This document shows, piece by piece, positions 55,252-63,392 of a DNA stretch of 64,000 nt. Source of the stretch: Planctomycetota bacterium. Lineage in GTDB: Bacteria > Planctomycetota > UBA1135 > GCA-002686595. Each line of letters opens with the position of its first letter. The first letter of the stretch is position 1. A program made the translations under genes and the position numbers. The stretch covers positions 124,001-188,000 of the forward strand of contig JACKHT010000002.1 in the NCBI GenBank assembly GCA_020638855.1. The letters are read 5' to 3'. The notes beneath the pieces were generated by a model that saw only the letters and a program-made list of their open reading frames with translations, was not told where the DNA came from and did not search any database.

Positions 55252-56181
55252 TCAGCCCACGCCCAGCGAACGCAAGAGCTGCCCGGTCTTCTGGATGCCT
55301 TCGTACTCCGAAAGCGAATCGCCCTCGTACTCGATCCCCAGGTAGCCCTTGTAGCCAGCTGCCCGCACGATCTGCAGCATGCGCGCAAAATCGATGTGCG
55401 TCTCGTTGCCGTCGGCGTCGAAGTCGTAGGACTTGGCGCTGACCGCCTTGGCATAGGGCATCATCTCGCGCACGCCCCGGTAGCGGTCGTACTCTTCGTC
55501 GGCCGAGATGCGGAAGTTGCCGAAATCGGGCAATGTGCCCACCCCCGGGTGGTTCGCCAGTTCCATCACCCCCGCCAACCAGGCCCCGTTCGAGCTGTAA
55601 CCGCCGTGGTTTTCGACGATCACGTTGATGCGTTTGGGCGCCCCATACTCGGCCAAAGCTCGCAACGAACGCGACACGCGCCCGGCGAGTTCCGCCATGC
55701 TGCCCGGTCCCCCGGCGTTGACACGGATCGAGTGGCAGCCGAGGAAAGCGGCCGCGTCGATCCACTTGCGGTGCCGATCGAGGGCCGGTCCGGGATCCTC
55801 GGCCCCGAGGTCGCCCTCGGCATCGATCATGATCAGCAGGCTGCGTACGTGGTGCTTGGCGGCTCGATCGCGCAATTCGGTCAAAAAGGCCTGGTCCTCG
55901 ACGTGGTCCTTAAAGAAGGTATTGACGTACTCGACGCCTCCGATGCCGAACGCGTCGCGGGCCACCGCCGAAAAGTCGAGCGGGTCGAGCTCGCCCGACC
56001 AGAGGGCACGGTGCAACGACCACTGGGCCAGCGAGATCTGCAAGTCCGGGGTGCGCTTGGACCGTTGCAAAGTGCTGCATGCGAGCCCCGGCAGGGCCAG
56101 CCCGAGCGCGAGTCCACCCGCGCTGCGCAGGAGCTGACGACGGGAGAGCGAGCCGAGGGCACTGGAGCGGGGGATCTGCAT
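55252..56181 (-). CDS. Tat-exported TIM-barrel sugar isomerase/epimerase-like protein
   Basis: The 309-residue protein has a Tat motif (LSRRQLLRSAGGLAL) and possible lipobox (PGLAC, C35). The xylose-isomerase-like TIM barrel (AP endonuclease 2 superfamily) is seen in QISLAQWSLHRALWSG, HHVRSLLIMIDAEGDLG, INVIVENHGGYSSNG, TLPDFGNFRISADEEYD and YLGIEYEGDSLSEYEG, with the Glu, Asp, His and Glu metal-ligand pattern of the family. Relatives epimerise or isomerise keto sugars. It is upstream of the exported Gfo/Idh/MocA gene, which suggests successive periplasmic steps on the same sugar. Confidence 0.87.
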   Translation of the reverse strand: MQIPRSSALGSLSRRQLLRSAGGLALGLALPGLACSTLQRSKRTPDLQISLAQWSLHRALWSGELDPLDFSAVARDAFGIGGVEYVNTFFKDHVEDQAFLTELRDRAAKHHVRSLLIMIDAEGDLGAEDPGPALDRHRKWIDAAAFLGCHSIRVNAGGPGSMAELAGRVSRSLRALAEYGAPKRINVIVENHGGYSSNGAWLAGVMELANHPGVGTLPDFGNFRISADEEYDRYRGVREMMPYAKAVSAKSYDFDADGNETHIDFARMLQIVRAAGYKGYLGIEYEGDSLSEYEGIQKTGQLLRSLGVG

Positions 56182-56272
56182 GGCCCTAGGATGCCGTCCA
56201 CCGCATGAGGTCCCGAGCGATTTCCCCTCGTGTGTCCCGCTCGGGGGCCCGGGGCGCTACATTGCGGGACAA

Positions 56273-57841
56273 ATGGACGCCCCCCAAAGCCAGCCCGACC
56301 CCCACGACGCCCCGGGCAGCGCCCCCTCGGAAGCGCTCGACCCGATCGCCTGGCTCGAGTCCCTGGCCGCCGACACCGCCCGCTTTGCCGCCCTCAGCGA
56401 GGACCAGCGCATCCGCCTGCGCCGGGCTGCGGGGGCCCTGGTCTACCCCGATCGGGACGCCCGCAAGACCTTCGTTCGCAAGAAACGCCGCATCGAACGC
56501 ACGCGCGAGCGCGACCACAATACGGCGGCCCTCGAAACCACCAGCAACCGCGCCCAGAAGCGCGCCTTGCGCTTCCCCGTGCCGCCACCGGAATTGGCGC
56601 TCGAGCCCCACCACCGCGCCTTGCTCGAGGAGCAGGCGAGCGCCGCCCCGCCTTTGCCGCCTGGCCGTGCAAGGGTGCTCGAGACCCCGCGCGGATGCTA
56701 CATCTGCAAGGCCGACTACACGCGGCTGCATGCCCACTACGACTCCATGTGCCCGTCCTGCGCCGAGCTCAATTGGCTCAAGCGCCACCAAAGCGCCGAC
56801 CTCACGGGCCGCGTGGCCCTGGTGACCGGCAGCCGCGTCAAGATCGGCTATGAGATCTGCATCAAGCTGCTGCGCTCGGGTGCGCGGGTGATCGCCACGA
56901 CGCGCTTCCCTACCGACGCTGCCGAACGATTCGCCCTCGAACCCGACTTTGCGAGCTTCCAGAGTCGGCTGGTGCTGCACGGGTTGGACCTGCGCCATAC
57001 CCCGAGCGTCGAAGCCTTTGCCCAGCACGTGCTAGCGGAAGAAACCCGCCTGGACTTCCTGATCCACAACGCCTGCCAAACCGTGCGTCGGCCCCCGGGC
57101 TTCTACGAGCATCTGGTCGAAAAGGAGTCCGATGCGGGGCTCGATCCCAAGGTGGCCTCGCTGCTGCATTCGCACAGAACGCTGCTGGGACAAATGGAAT
57201 CCGACCAGCCGGCCGGTGCTCCCACCACGTCGTTGCCGGGTTTGGCGCGTCCGGCGCACCTGAGCCAGCTCGACCTCTTGGGAGATGGCCCGACCGCGCA
57301 CCTCTTCCCCAAAGGCGTGATCGATGGCGAGGGCCAACAGCTCGACCTGCGCGAGGGCAACTCTTGGCGCATGGACCTGCACGAAGTCCCCACGGTCGAA
57401 CTCTTGGAGGTGCACCTCGTGAACGCCGTGGCTCCCTTCGTGCTCAATGCGCGGCTCAAACCCCTGATGCTCGCTGTGGAGACCCCCGACAAGCACGTGG
57501 TCAACGTCTCCGCCATGGAGGGCCAGTTCTACCGCACCTTCAAGACCACCCGACACCCTCACACCAACATGGCCAAGGCCTCGCTCAACATGATGACGCG
57601 CACCTCGGCGGCCGACTACGTGCGCGACGGCATCCACATGAACAGCGTCGATACGGGCTGGGTCACCGATGAAGATCCGTTTGAACGGAGCGTGCGCAAG
57701 CAAACCGAGCAGGGCTTTGCGCCGCCGCTGGATTCGGTGGACGGGGCGGCCCGCGTACTCGACCCGATCTATACGGGCTTCCTCACCGGAGTGCACTGCT
57801 GGGGCCAGTTCCTCAAGGACTACCAGCCGACGCGCTGGTAG
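56273..57841 (+). CDS. SDR oxidoreductase with N-terminal zinc-ribbon extension
   Basis: The 522-residue protein has a charged helical N-terminus (about 1-130), a zinc-ribbon-like knot C142/C145 and C160/C163 (CYICKADY, CPSCAELNW) and then a classical SDR core with the cofactor motif LVTGSRVKIG (about 184-192). A long insert of about 90 residues sits in the middle of the SDR domain. The serine is in NVSAMEGQF, but the usual YxxxK reads TxxxK (TNMAKASLNM), so the catalytic tyrosine is missing. I have seen the same arrangement in other bacterial and plant SDRs, so it is likely a family trait. It overlaps the GNAT gene by 29 nt at the 3' end. Confidence 0.8.
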   Translation: MDAPQSQPDPHDAPGSAPSEALDPIAWLESLAADTARFAALSEDQRIRLRRAAGALVYPDRDARKTFVRKKRRIERTRERDHNTAALETTSNRAQKRALRFPVPPPELALEPHHRALLEEQASAAPPLPPGRARVLETPRGCYICKADYTRLHAHYDSMCPSCAELNWLKRHQSADLTGRVALVTGSRVKIGYEICIKLLRSGARVIATTRFPTDAAERFALEPDFASFQSRLVLHGLDLRHTPSVEAFAQHVLAEETRLDFLIHNACQTVRRPPGFYEHLVEKESDAGLDPKVASLLHSHRTLLGQMESDQPAGAPTTSLPGLARPAHLSQLDLLGDGPTAHLFPKGVIDGEGQQLDLREGNSWRMDLHEVPTVELLEVHLVNAVAPFVLNARLKPLMLAVETPDKHVVNVSAMEGQFYRTFKTTRHPHTNMAKASLNMMTRTSAADYVRDGIHMNSVDTGWVTDEDPFERSVRKQTEQGFAPPLDSVDGAARVLDPIYTGFLTGVHCWGQFLKDYQPTRW

Positions 57842-58370
57842 CCACGCCCCCGACGGCCTTTTGCCAGAAGGACACGTCCCAAAAGCGATCGAACTTGTGC
57901 CCGACTTCGGTCCAGGTTCCGCAGGGTTCGAAACCAAACGCCCGGTGCAGGGCGATCGAGGGGTCGTTGGGCAGGGTGATGCCGGCGTAGGCGCGGTGCA
58001 CGCCCGCTTCGGATATGGCCTGGAAGAGGCGCGTGTACAAACGCCGCCCGATCCCGCGGCCCTCGCAGCCGGGGCGCAGGTAGACGGTGGTTTCCACCGA
58101 ACTATCGTAGGCGGCCTTGGTGCGGAATTGGGAGCTGTGGGCGTAGCCGACGAGCTCGCTCGCGTCCTCGGCGACGAACAGTTGGTACGGGCCGGTGGAC
58201 CGGAAGCCCTGGATCCAAGGCTCGCGCATGGCGCGGGTCTGCAACTGGAGATCGAATGTGATCGGCGTGTGTTCGACGAAGTGGTTGTAGATCGCGAGGA
58301 TCGCATCCAAGTCGGCCAACGCACCACGTCTCAGGTTCACGGGAGGCCTCAGGTTCACGGGAGCTTCCAT
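57813..58370 (-). CDS. GNAT-family N-acetyltransferase (phosphinothricin acetyltransferase-like)
   Basis: The 185-residue protein has the GNAT core: LDAILAIYNHFVEHTPITFD at the N-terminus, YQLFVAEDASELVGYAHSS, the acetyl-CoA-binding RPGCEGRGIGRRLYTRLF (Q/RxxGxG/A type) and GIGR with a C-terminal HRAFGFEPCGTW motif. The pattern matches the Pat/Bar-like group, which acetylates amino compounds; its true substrate is unknown. The N-terminus contains a tandem 18-bp duplication (VNLRPPVNLRRG), and a GTG at 58340 in the second copy is an alternative start. It lies 4 nt downstream of uvrB. Confidence 0.85.
   Translation of the reverse strand: MEAPVNLRPPVNLRRGALADLDAILAIYNHFVEHTPITFDLQLQTRAMREPWIQGFRSTGPYQLFVAEDASELVGYAHSSQFRTKAAYDSSVETTVYLRPGCEGRGIGRRLYTRLFQAISEAGVHRAYAGITLPNDPSIALHRAFGFEPCGTWTEVGHKFDRFWDVSFWQKAVGGVATSASAGSP
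58330..58363. repeat. 16-bp direct repeat in the GNAT N-terminus
   Basis: CTCAGGTTCACGGGAG occurs at 58330-58345 and 58348-58363, an 18-bp period, adding six codons in frame (VNLRPP then VNLRRG). It looks like a recent duplication. Confidence 0.85.
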
Positions 58371-58374
58371 CGGA

Positions 58375-60390
58375 TCAGCGCGCCAATTCCAAGGCTTCCA
58401 GTTGTTTGAGCCGATCGCGCAGGGCCGCCGCGTCCTCGAAGCGCAGTTCCTGGGCGCAGATGTGCATGTCCGCGCGCACCTTTTCGATCTCCCCACGCAG
58501 GCGCGAGAGCGACCAAGTGGCCTCCTTGGACTCGGATACCTGGGTCCCGCGCATAGGGATGTCGGGTACGCCGGCATAGTCCATGTCGTAGAGCGCCTCC
58601 ATCGAATCACGCACCGGCTTGATGACGGTCTTGGGCACGATTCCGTGCTCGGCGTTGTAAGCCAGCTGCAGGGTGCGCCGCCGGGTGACCTCGTCCATGC
58701 AAGCGCGCATCGAATCGGTGATCTTGTCGGCGTAGAAGATCACGCGGCCTTCGACGTTGCGTGCAGCCCGGCCACAGGTTTGCACCAGGCTGGTTTCGGC
58801 GCGCAGGAAGCCCTCCTTATCGGCGTCGAGCACCGCGACCAAGGCCACCTCGGGCAGGTCCAGCCCTTCGCGCAACAGGTTGATGCCCACCAGCACATCG
58901 AATTCCCCCAGGCGCAGGTCGCGCAGGATGGCGGTGCGCTCGATCGCGTCGATTTCCGAATGCAAGTAGCGCACACGCACTTTGAGGTCTTCGAAGTAGC
59001 TGGTCAATTCCTCGGCGCTACGCTTAGTAAGCGTCGTCACCAGGGTACGCCAGCCAGCCTTGGTGGTCTTGCGGATCTCGTGCAGCAGGTCGTCGACTTG
59101 GGTGCGCGCCGAGCGCACTTCGATTTCGGGGTCGAGCAGCCCGGTGGGGCGCACGACCTGTTCGACGACGTGCTTGCCCGAGTGCTCGAACTCGTAGGCG
59201 CGTGGCGTGGCGGAGACGTAGATCGCCTGCTTGACCAAGTGCTCAAACTCCTCGAAGCGCAGCGGCCGGTTGTCCAAGGCGCTGGGCAAACGAAACCCGT
59301 GCTCGACCAGAGTGGTCTTGCGCGACTGATCGCCCTTGAACATCGCCCCAACCTGGGGAATCGACACGTGGCTTTCGTCCACCATCAAGACCCAGTCCTC
59401 GGGGAAGTAGTGCAGCAAGGTGAACGGCGGCTCGCCCGGCGCACGGCCGTCCATGTAGCGCGAATAGTTCTCGATGCCGTTGCAGACCCCGGTGGTGCGC
59501 AAGAGCTCCATGTCGTACTTGGTGCGTTGCTCGAGGCGCTGGGCTTCGAGCAGCTTACCCTGGCTGTGCAGCTCGGTCAGCCGTGCTTCGAGCTCGGCAT
59601 CGATCAGCGGAACGGCCCGCTCGATGCGATCCTGAGGCGTGACGTAGTGGTTGGCGGGGTACACCACCATCGCGCGGGCTTCGCCCAGGACTTCGCCCAG
59701 CAGCGGGTTGACCTCGACCAAGGCCTCGATCTCGTCGCCGAAGAACTCGACCCGCAGCACCCGATCCTCTTCGTAGGCCGGGAAGATCTCGACCACGTCC
59801 CCACGAACCCGGAACGTCCCGCGTCGGAAGTCGATGTTGTTGCGGGCGTACTGCATTTGGGTCAGCCGCCGCAGTAGATCATCGCGGGCGATTTCCTGCC
59901 CAACGGCCAACTCGAGCGACATGCCGCTGTAGTTCGAGGGCGAACCCAAGCCATAGATGCACGATACCGAGGCCACCAGAATCACGTCCCGCCGGTCGAG
60001 CAGCGAGCGCGTGGCGCTGTTGCGCAACCGTTCGATGTTTTCGTTGCGGCTGGCGTCCTTCTCGATGAACGTGTCGGTCGAGGGCACGTAGGCCTCGGGC
60101 TGGTAGTAGTCGTAGTAGCTGACGAAGTACTCGACCGCGTTGTCGGGGAACAACTCTTTGAACTCCCCATACAACTGGGCCGCCAGGGTCTTGTTGGGTG
60201 ACAGAACCAAGGTCGGGCGGTTCACCTGGGCGATGACCGAGGCCATGGTGAAAGTCTTGCCCGACCCGGTGATGCCCAGCAAGGTCTGGTGGCGCGCCCC
60301 CGCACGCAGCCCTTCCACCAACCCAGCGATGGCCTGGGGTTGGTGCCCGGTGGGTTCGTAGGGACAGGAAAGACGAAATTGGGAATCCAT
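58375..60390 (-). CDS. uvrB: Excinuclease ABC subunit B
   Basis: It loads onto damaged DNA and verifies the lesion before UvrC cuts. The 671-residue protein has Walker A GITGSGKT (39-46), the beta-hairpin region YYDYYQPEAYVP, the helicase motif VDESHVSIPQ, TCGRAARN and a C-terminal UVR motif (ELRFEDAAALRDRLKQLEA) that pairs with UvrC. Length is normal. The start at 60390 (MDSQFRLSCPYEP) has the standard N-terminus. A hairpin (GGTTC, CTCC, GAACC on the plus strand) lies about 20 nt upstream of it. uvrC is at 32886, in a separate unit. Confidence 0.96.
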   Translation of the reverse strand: MDSQFRLSCPYEPTGHQPQAIAGLVEGLRAGARHQTLLGITGSGKTFTMASVIAQVNRPTLVLSPNKTLAAQLYGEFKELFPDNAVEYFVSYYDYYQPEAYVPSTDTFIEKDASRNENIERLRNSATRSLLDRRDVILVASVSCIYGLGSPSNYSGMSLELAVGQEIARDDLLRRLTQMQYARNNIDFRRGTFRVRGDVVEIFPAYEEDRVLRVEFFGDEIEALVEVNPLLGEVLGEARAMVVYPANHYVTPQDRIERAVPLIDAELEARLTELHSQGKLLEAQRLEQRTKYDMELLRTTGVCNGIENYSRYMDGRAPGEPPFTLLHYFPEDWVLMVDESHVSIPQVGAMFKGDQSRKTTLVEHGFRLPSALDNRPLRFEEFEHLVKQAIYVSATPRAYEFEHSGKHVVEQVVRPTGLLDPEIEVRSARTQVDDLLHEIRKTTKAGWRTLVTTLTKRSAEELTSYFEDLKVRVRYLHSEIDAIERTAILRDLRLGEFDVLVGINLLREGLDLPEVALVAVLDADKEGFLRAETSLVQTCGRAARNVEGRVIFYADKITDSMRACMDEVTRRRTLQLAYNAEHGIVPKTVIKPVRDSMEALYDMDYAGVPDIPMRGTQVSESKEATWSLSRLRGEIEKVRADMHICAQELRFEDAAALRDRLKQLEALELAR

Positions 60391-60485
60391 CGCCGCGTGG
60401 GTGGGTAAGGTTCCTCCGAACCCTGTCCCACCATTGTGCCCGGTACCCGGGCCCGCTCCCAGCCCCGTTTGCTCGGCCCACAGTA

Positions 60486-60514
60486 TTTGGGCGGGCTCGA
60501 TTTGGGCGGACTCG
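60486..60514. repeat. Two near-identical 14-bp repeats upstream of the zinc-ribbon gene
   Basis: TTTGGGCGGGCTCG at 60486-60499 and TTTGGGCGGACTCG at 60501-60514 differ at one base. They lie in the 277-nt gap between divergent uvrB and the gene at 60668. Confidence 0.55.
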
Positions 60515-60536
60515 CACCCCTGGCCCCAACAGGCCC

Positions 60537-60558
60537 GCGCTCCCGCCTAAGGGAGCGC
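60537..60558. other. 8-bp perfect hairpin in the uvrB/60668 gap
   Basis: GCGCTCCC and GGGAGCGC flank 6 nt (GCCTAA). Placed 110 nt before the plus-strand gene, it may be a leader structure; no T-run follows. Confidence 0.35.
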
Positions 60559-60667
60559 CAAAGGAACGCGAAGGTCGCGGGCCCCCCTTTCCTACGGCGG
60601 GTTTACGTCCAGGCGGAGGTTTCGTACCTTGCTGGCGGTCCTTGCCTCCTCGAACCTCCTTTCCCCC

Positions 60668-61834
60668 ATGATCATCACCTGTCCCGCATGCAAAGCGCAG
60701 GCCCAGCTGCCCGATAGCAAAGAAGGCGCCAAGGTTCGCTGCGGCGAGTGCGGCCGCATCTACCGAGCCACTTCCGGGGGTCGCAAGGCGCGCGCCGCCG
60801 GCCAATCCGATCCGACCAAGTACTTCATCATCGGAGGCGCAGCCCTGGTGGTCGTGCTTTTGTTCCTGGTGGTTCGCGGCGCCAAGGACGGGGAGACCGA
60901 GCCCGAGCCCGAGACCAAGATCGTGACCGAAGCTCCCGAGAAAGAGCCGACCGATTGGAAGTCCCCCGCCGTCCAGGCTGCGGTCAAGATCCACAACTTG
61001 GCCTTCCAAAACAACGCACCGCTTTTGCGCGCCCAGCTGTCGGGGCCGCTGCTGCTGGCCGCCATGCCGTTGGCGGAAGGCGAGGCCCCCAAGGACTTCC
61101 GCCTGCTACCGATCAACGAGCAGACCGCCATACTCGATGCGGCCGTGCAGGACATCCTCGAAGGGGATTTGGTCCGCGACTGGGAACCCTTCGATGGCTA
61201 CGTGGTTCCGCCCGACCAATGGGAGGGTGCCATGCCCGATCATGCGATGGTGGTACGCGTACACGTTTCGCCGCGCGACCTCACGAGCGATTTGGGGAAC
61301 CGCTATGTCGAATGGCACCTCGAAAAGAATGGGCCCCTGTACAAGGTCTTCGGCTGGAAGCGCTGGATCAGCCCTGAAGAGTCCGAGGCCAAAGCCAAGG
61401 GCGCCAAGCCCTATGAGCAAAAGACCCTCTCCGATGGGTCCAAGGTGATCGAGGGCGTCATCCGCCCGATCCCGTACATGGAGGAGACCACCGCCGAAGA
61501 ACGGACTCAAATCGAGGCGTTGATCGATCAACTGGTCGACCCCGACAACAACAAGATCTTCAAGGTGCGCAAAGAGCTCGCCGCGATCGGCAAGCCCGCC
61601 ATCCCGGGGCTGCTGACGCGCATGGCTTCGATCCCTCCTGAGACTCCGGTTGCGATCGAACAGCTCAACCTGATCCACAAGACGCTTTACGACATCACCG
61701 GACATCCCACGACCTTTAACCTGGACCTGATGGGCGCCACCGCCGAGCGGCAAGAGTCCGGGCTCAAACAGTGGTTCGGTTGGTACGACCGACGCTTCAA
61801 ACGCTTCACCCAGCGCGAAGAAGCTGCTGAATGA
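60668..61834 (+). CDS. MJ0042-type zinc-ribbon membrane protein of unknown function
   Basis: The 388-residue protein starts with a zinc ribbon (CPACKAQAQL then VRCGECGRIY; C5, C8, C26 and C29) of the MJ0042 type, with a single transmembrane helix (about 51-67, FIIGGAALVVVLLFLVV) following it. The periplasmic or extracytoplasmic part of about 320 residues has no family I can name; it is acidic and charged (YVEWHLEKNGPLYKVFGWK, then IPYMEETTAEERTQ). This architecture is common in planctomycetes. The next gene begins 48 nt after its stop and shares the single-pass design, so they may be one unit. Confidence 0.75.
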   Translation: MIITCPACKAQAQLPDSKEGAKVRCGECGRIYRATSGGRKARAAGQSDPTKYFIIGGAALVVVLLFLVVRGAKDGETEPEPETKIVTEAPEKEPTDWKSPAVQAAVKIHNLAFQNNAPLLRAQLSGPLLLAAMPLAEGEAPKDFRLLPINEQTAILDAAVQDILEGDLVRDWEPFDGYVVPPDQWEGAMPDHAMVVRVHVSPRDLTSDLGNRYVEWHLEKNGPLYKVFGWKRWISPEESEAKAKGAKPYEQKTLSDGSKVIEGVIRPIPYMEETTAEERTQIEALIDQLVDPDNNKIFKVRKELAAIGKPAIPGLLTRMASIPPETPVAIEQLNLIHKTLYDITGHPTTFNLDLMGATAERQESGLKQWFGWYDRRFKRFTQREEAAE

Positions 61835-61882
61835 TTCCCTTCCAAAGTCCCGCCTCCCGCGGGCCCCTTTCCCCTGATCCCC

Positions 61883-63205
61883 ATGAGTGACAACAACCAA
61901 GGCAAAGAGACCCCCAAGGGCTTCGAACAGCATGTGCCCTCGGGCAAGTCCGACCGCGGCCCCTCGATGAAGGAGCGCCTGATCGCCCAGCGACGCGCGG
62001 AAGCCGAGGCACAAGCCAAGGGCGGAGCCAAGCCTGCCAGCGCACCGGCGCCCAAGCCCGCTGCCAAAGCTCCGACCAAGCCCGTGAGCGCGGCCAAGCC
62101 GGCCCGCGCCGCCGCCAAGCCCCAGGCCGCCGCAGGCGAAGCCGCTGCTGAGTCCAAGCCGACCCGCCCGGGCCGTGCCGCCGCCGGGAGCTCCCGTCGC
62201 AGCTCGACCCGCGCAGGTGGCTCGTCCCGTCGACGCGGTGAGAAGGCCGAAGGCGACGAAGCCGAAGAAGGCGAAGGGCGCCGCCGCGGCGGCAAGCCGA
62301 AGCAAAAGAACCTGCTCCTGCCCGTGGTAGGCGTGGTCGCCGTCCTGGCGCTCGCCGGGGTGGGGATCTACAAGATCTACTCGGGTGGCGAAACCGAGGC
62401 CGCTCCCAAGGACCTTCCGAACCCCGACGACGCCAACCTGGCCCCCGCCGAGGGCCAAGTCGACCAAGCCGCTGCGGACGCTGCCGCAGCCAAGGCCGCC
62501 GAAGCCAAAGCCGCCAAGGAATCCAAAGCCAAGGAAGACGCGGCAGCAGCCAAAGCCGCAGCTGAGCAGAAGGCCACCGAGAGCGCGGACTCGGGCGCGC
62601 CCCAGGTCAAGCGCAAGAACGGCAAGCAAGTGCTCTTGCGCAGCGTTCCCGATGACCTCTACGACGTCAACGACCCGGCCGAGCCCGACCTGGGCGCCAT
62701 GGAGCGCTTCGGCAAGCCCGAGGGCTGCAGCGATGCCATGTGGACCGAGATCCAAGGCAAAGTGGCCGACATGATCGACCCCGACGCGGGTGCCGCCGGA
62801 ACGCGCGCCGCCAAGTCGCTGGAGAAAGACTACGGCCAGTACGCCTTCCCGGCCCTGGTCAACGCGCTCTTGGGCTTGAACTACTCCACCCAAGCCGGGC
62901 ACGAAACCGGAGACTTCATCCAGCGTACGCTGATGAACCTGGCCAACGGTCGCAACGCCGATTGGAACTACGACTTCGCCGAGATGCCCAATCTGTCGAC
63001 CATCGCCAACCGTCGGACGGTGGCGGTGCTCTACGATGTTTGGGCCAAGGTCGAGAAGGACCCCTCTTACTGGGAAAAATACGCCGGAGCCACCGAGGCC
63101 GCCAAGCGCGCCAAAGGCGATGCCGCCGGTGCGGGTGATGCCGCCCCGGCCGACGACAAGCCGGCGGACAGCGGGATCGACGACCTGCTTCCCGAAGACG
63201 AGTGA
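61883..63205 (+). CDS. Single-pass membrane protein with long Ala/Lys-rich cytoplasmic and linker regions
   Basis: The 440-residue protein has a disordered N-terminus of about 140 residues, rich in Ala, Lys, Pro, Arg and Ser (for example APKPAAKAPTKPV and GSSRRSSTRAGG). A transmembrane helix follows (NLLLPVVGVVAVLALAGVGI, about 146-165), then an Ala/Lys/Glu helix-like stretch of about 60 residues, and a C-terminal domain of about 190 residues (DYGQYAFPALVNALLGLNYS, GDFIQRTLMNLANG) that shares no motif I know. The basic, low-complexity N-terminus is histone-tail or TonB-linker-like. A hairpin follows the stop at 63265. Confidence 0.7.
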   Translation: MSDNNQGKETPKGFEQHVPSGKSDRGPSMKERLIAQRRAEAEAQAKGGAKPASAPAPKPAAKAPTKPVSAAKPARAAAKPQAAAGEAAAESKPTRPGRAAAGSSRRSSTRAGGSSRRRGEKAEGDEAEEGEGRRRGGKPKQKNLLLPVVGVVAVLALAGVGIYKIYSGGETEAAPKDLPNPDDANLAPAEGQVDQAAADAAAAKAAEAKAAKESKAKEDAAAAKAAAEQKATESADSGAPQVKRKNGKQVLLRSVPDDLYDVNDPAEPDLGAMERFGKPEGCSDAMWTEIQGKVADMIDPDAGAAGTRAAKSLEKDYGQYAFPALVNALLGLNYSTQAGHETGDFIQRTLMNLANGRNADWNYDFAEMPNLSTIANRRTVAVLYDVWAKVEKDPSYWEKYAGATEAAKRAKGDAAGAGDAAPADDKPADSGIDDLLPEDE

Positions 63206-63264
63206 GCGCGGGAGTCCCCCGCCGGACTCTCCCTGCCCGGGTGGCTCTCCTTGGCCAGCCCTTC

Positions 63265-63298
63265 CAAGACGCCGCTGGCCTAGGCCGGCGGCGTCTTG
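63265..63298 (+). terminator. 15-bp hairpin after the Ala/Lys-rich membrane protein gene
   Basis: Arms 63265-63279 and 63284-63298 pair along 15 bp (one G-T) with a CTAG loop. It lies 59 nt past the stop at 63205. No T-run follows, but stem strength makes termination plausible. Confidence 0.6.
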
Positions 63299-63392
63299 CC
63301 GTTGGGCCCCTCGACTTGGGCGGAGGATCCCAAATAGCGGGTCACAGGCTCCCCCGGCGGGCGTACACGGGGGCGACCATCCGAGTTCCCCC

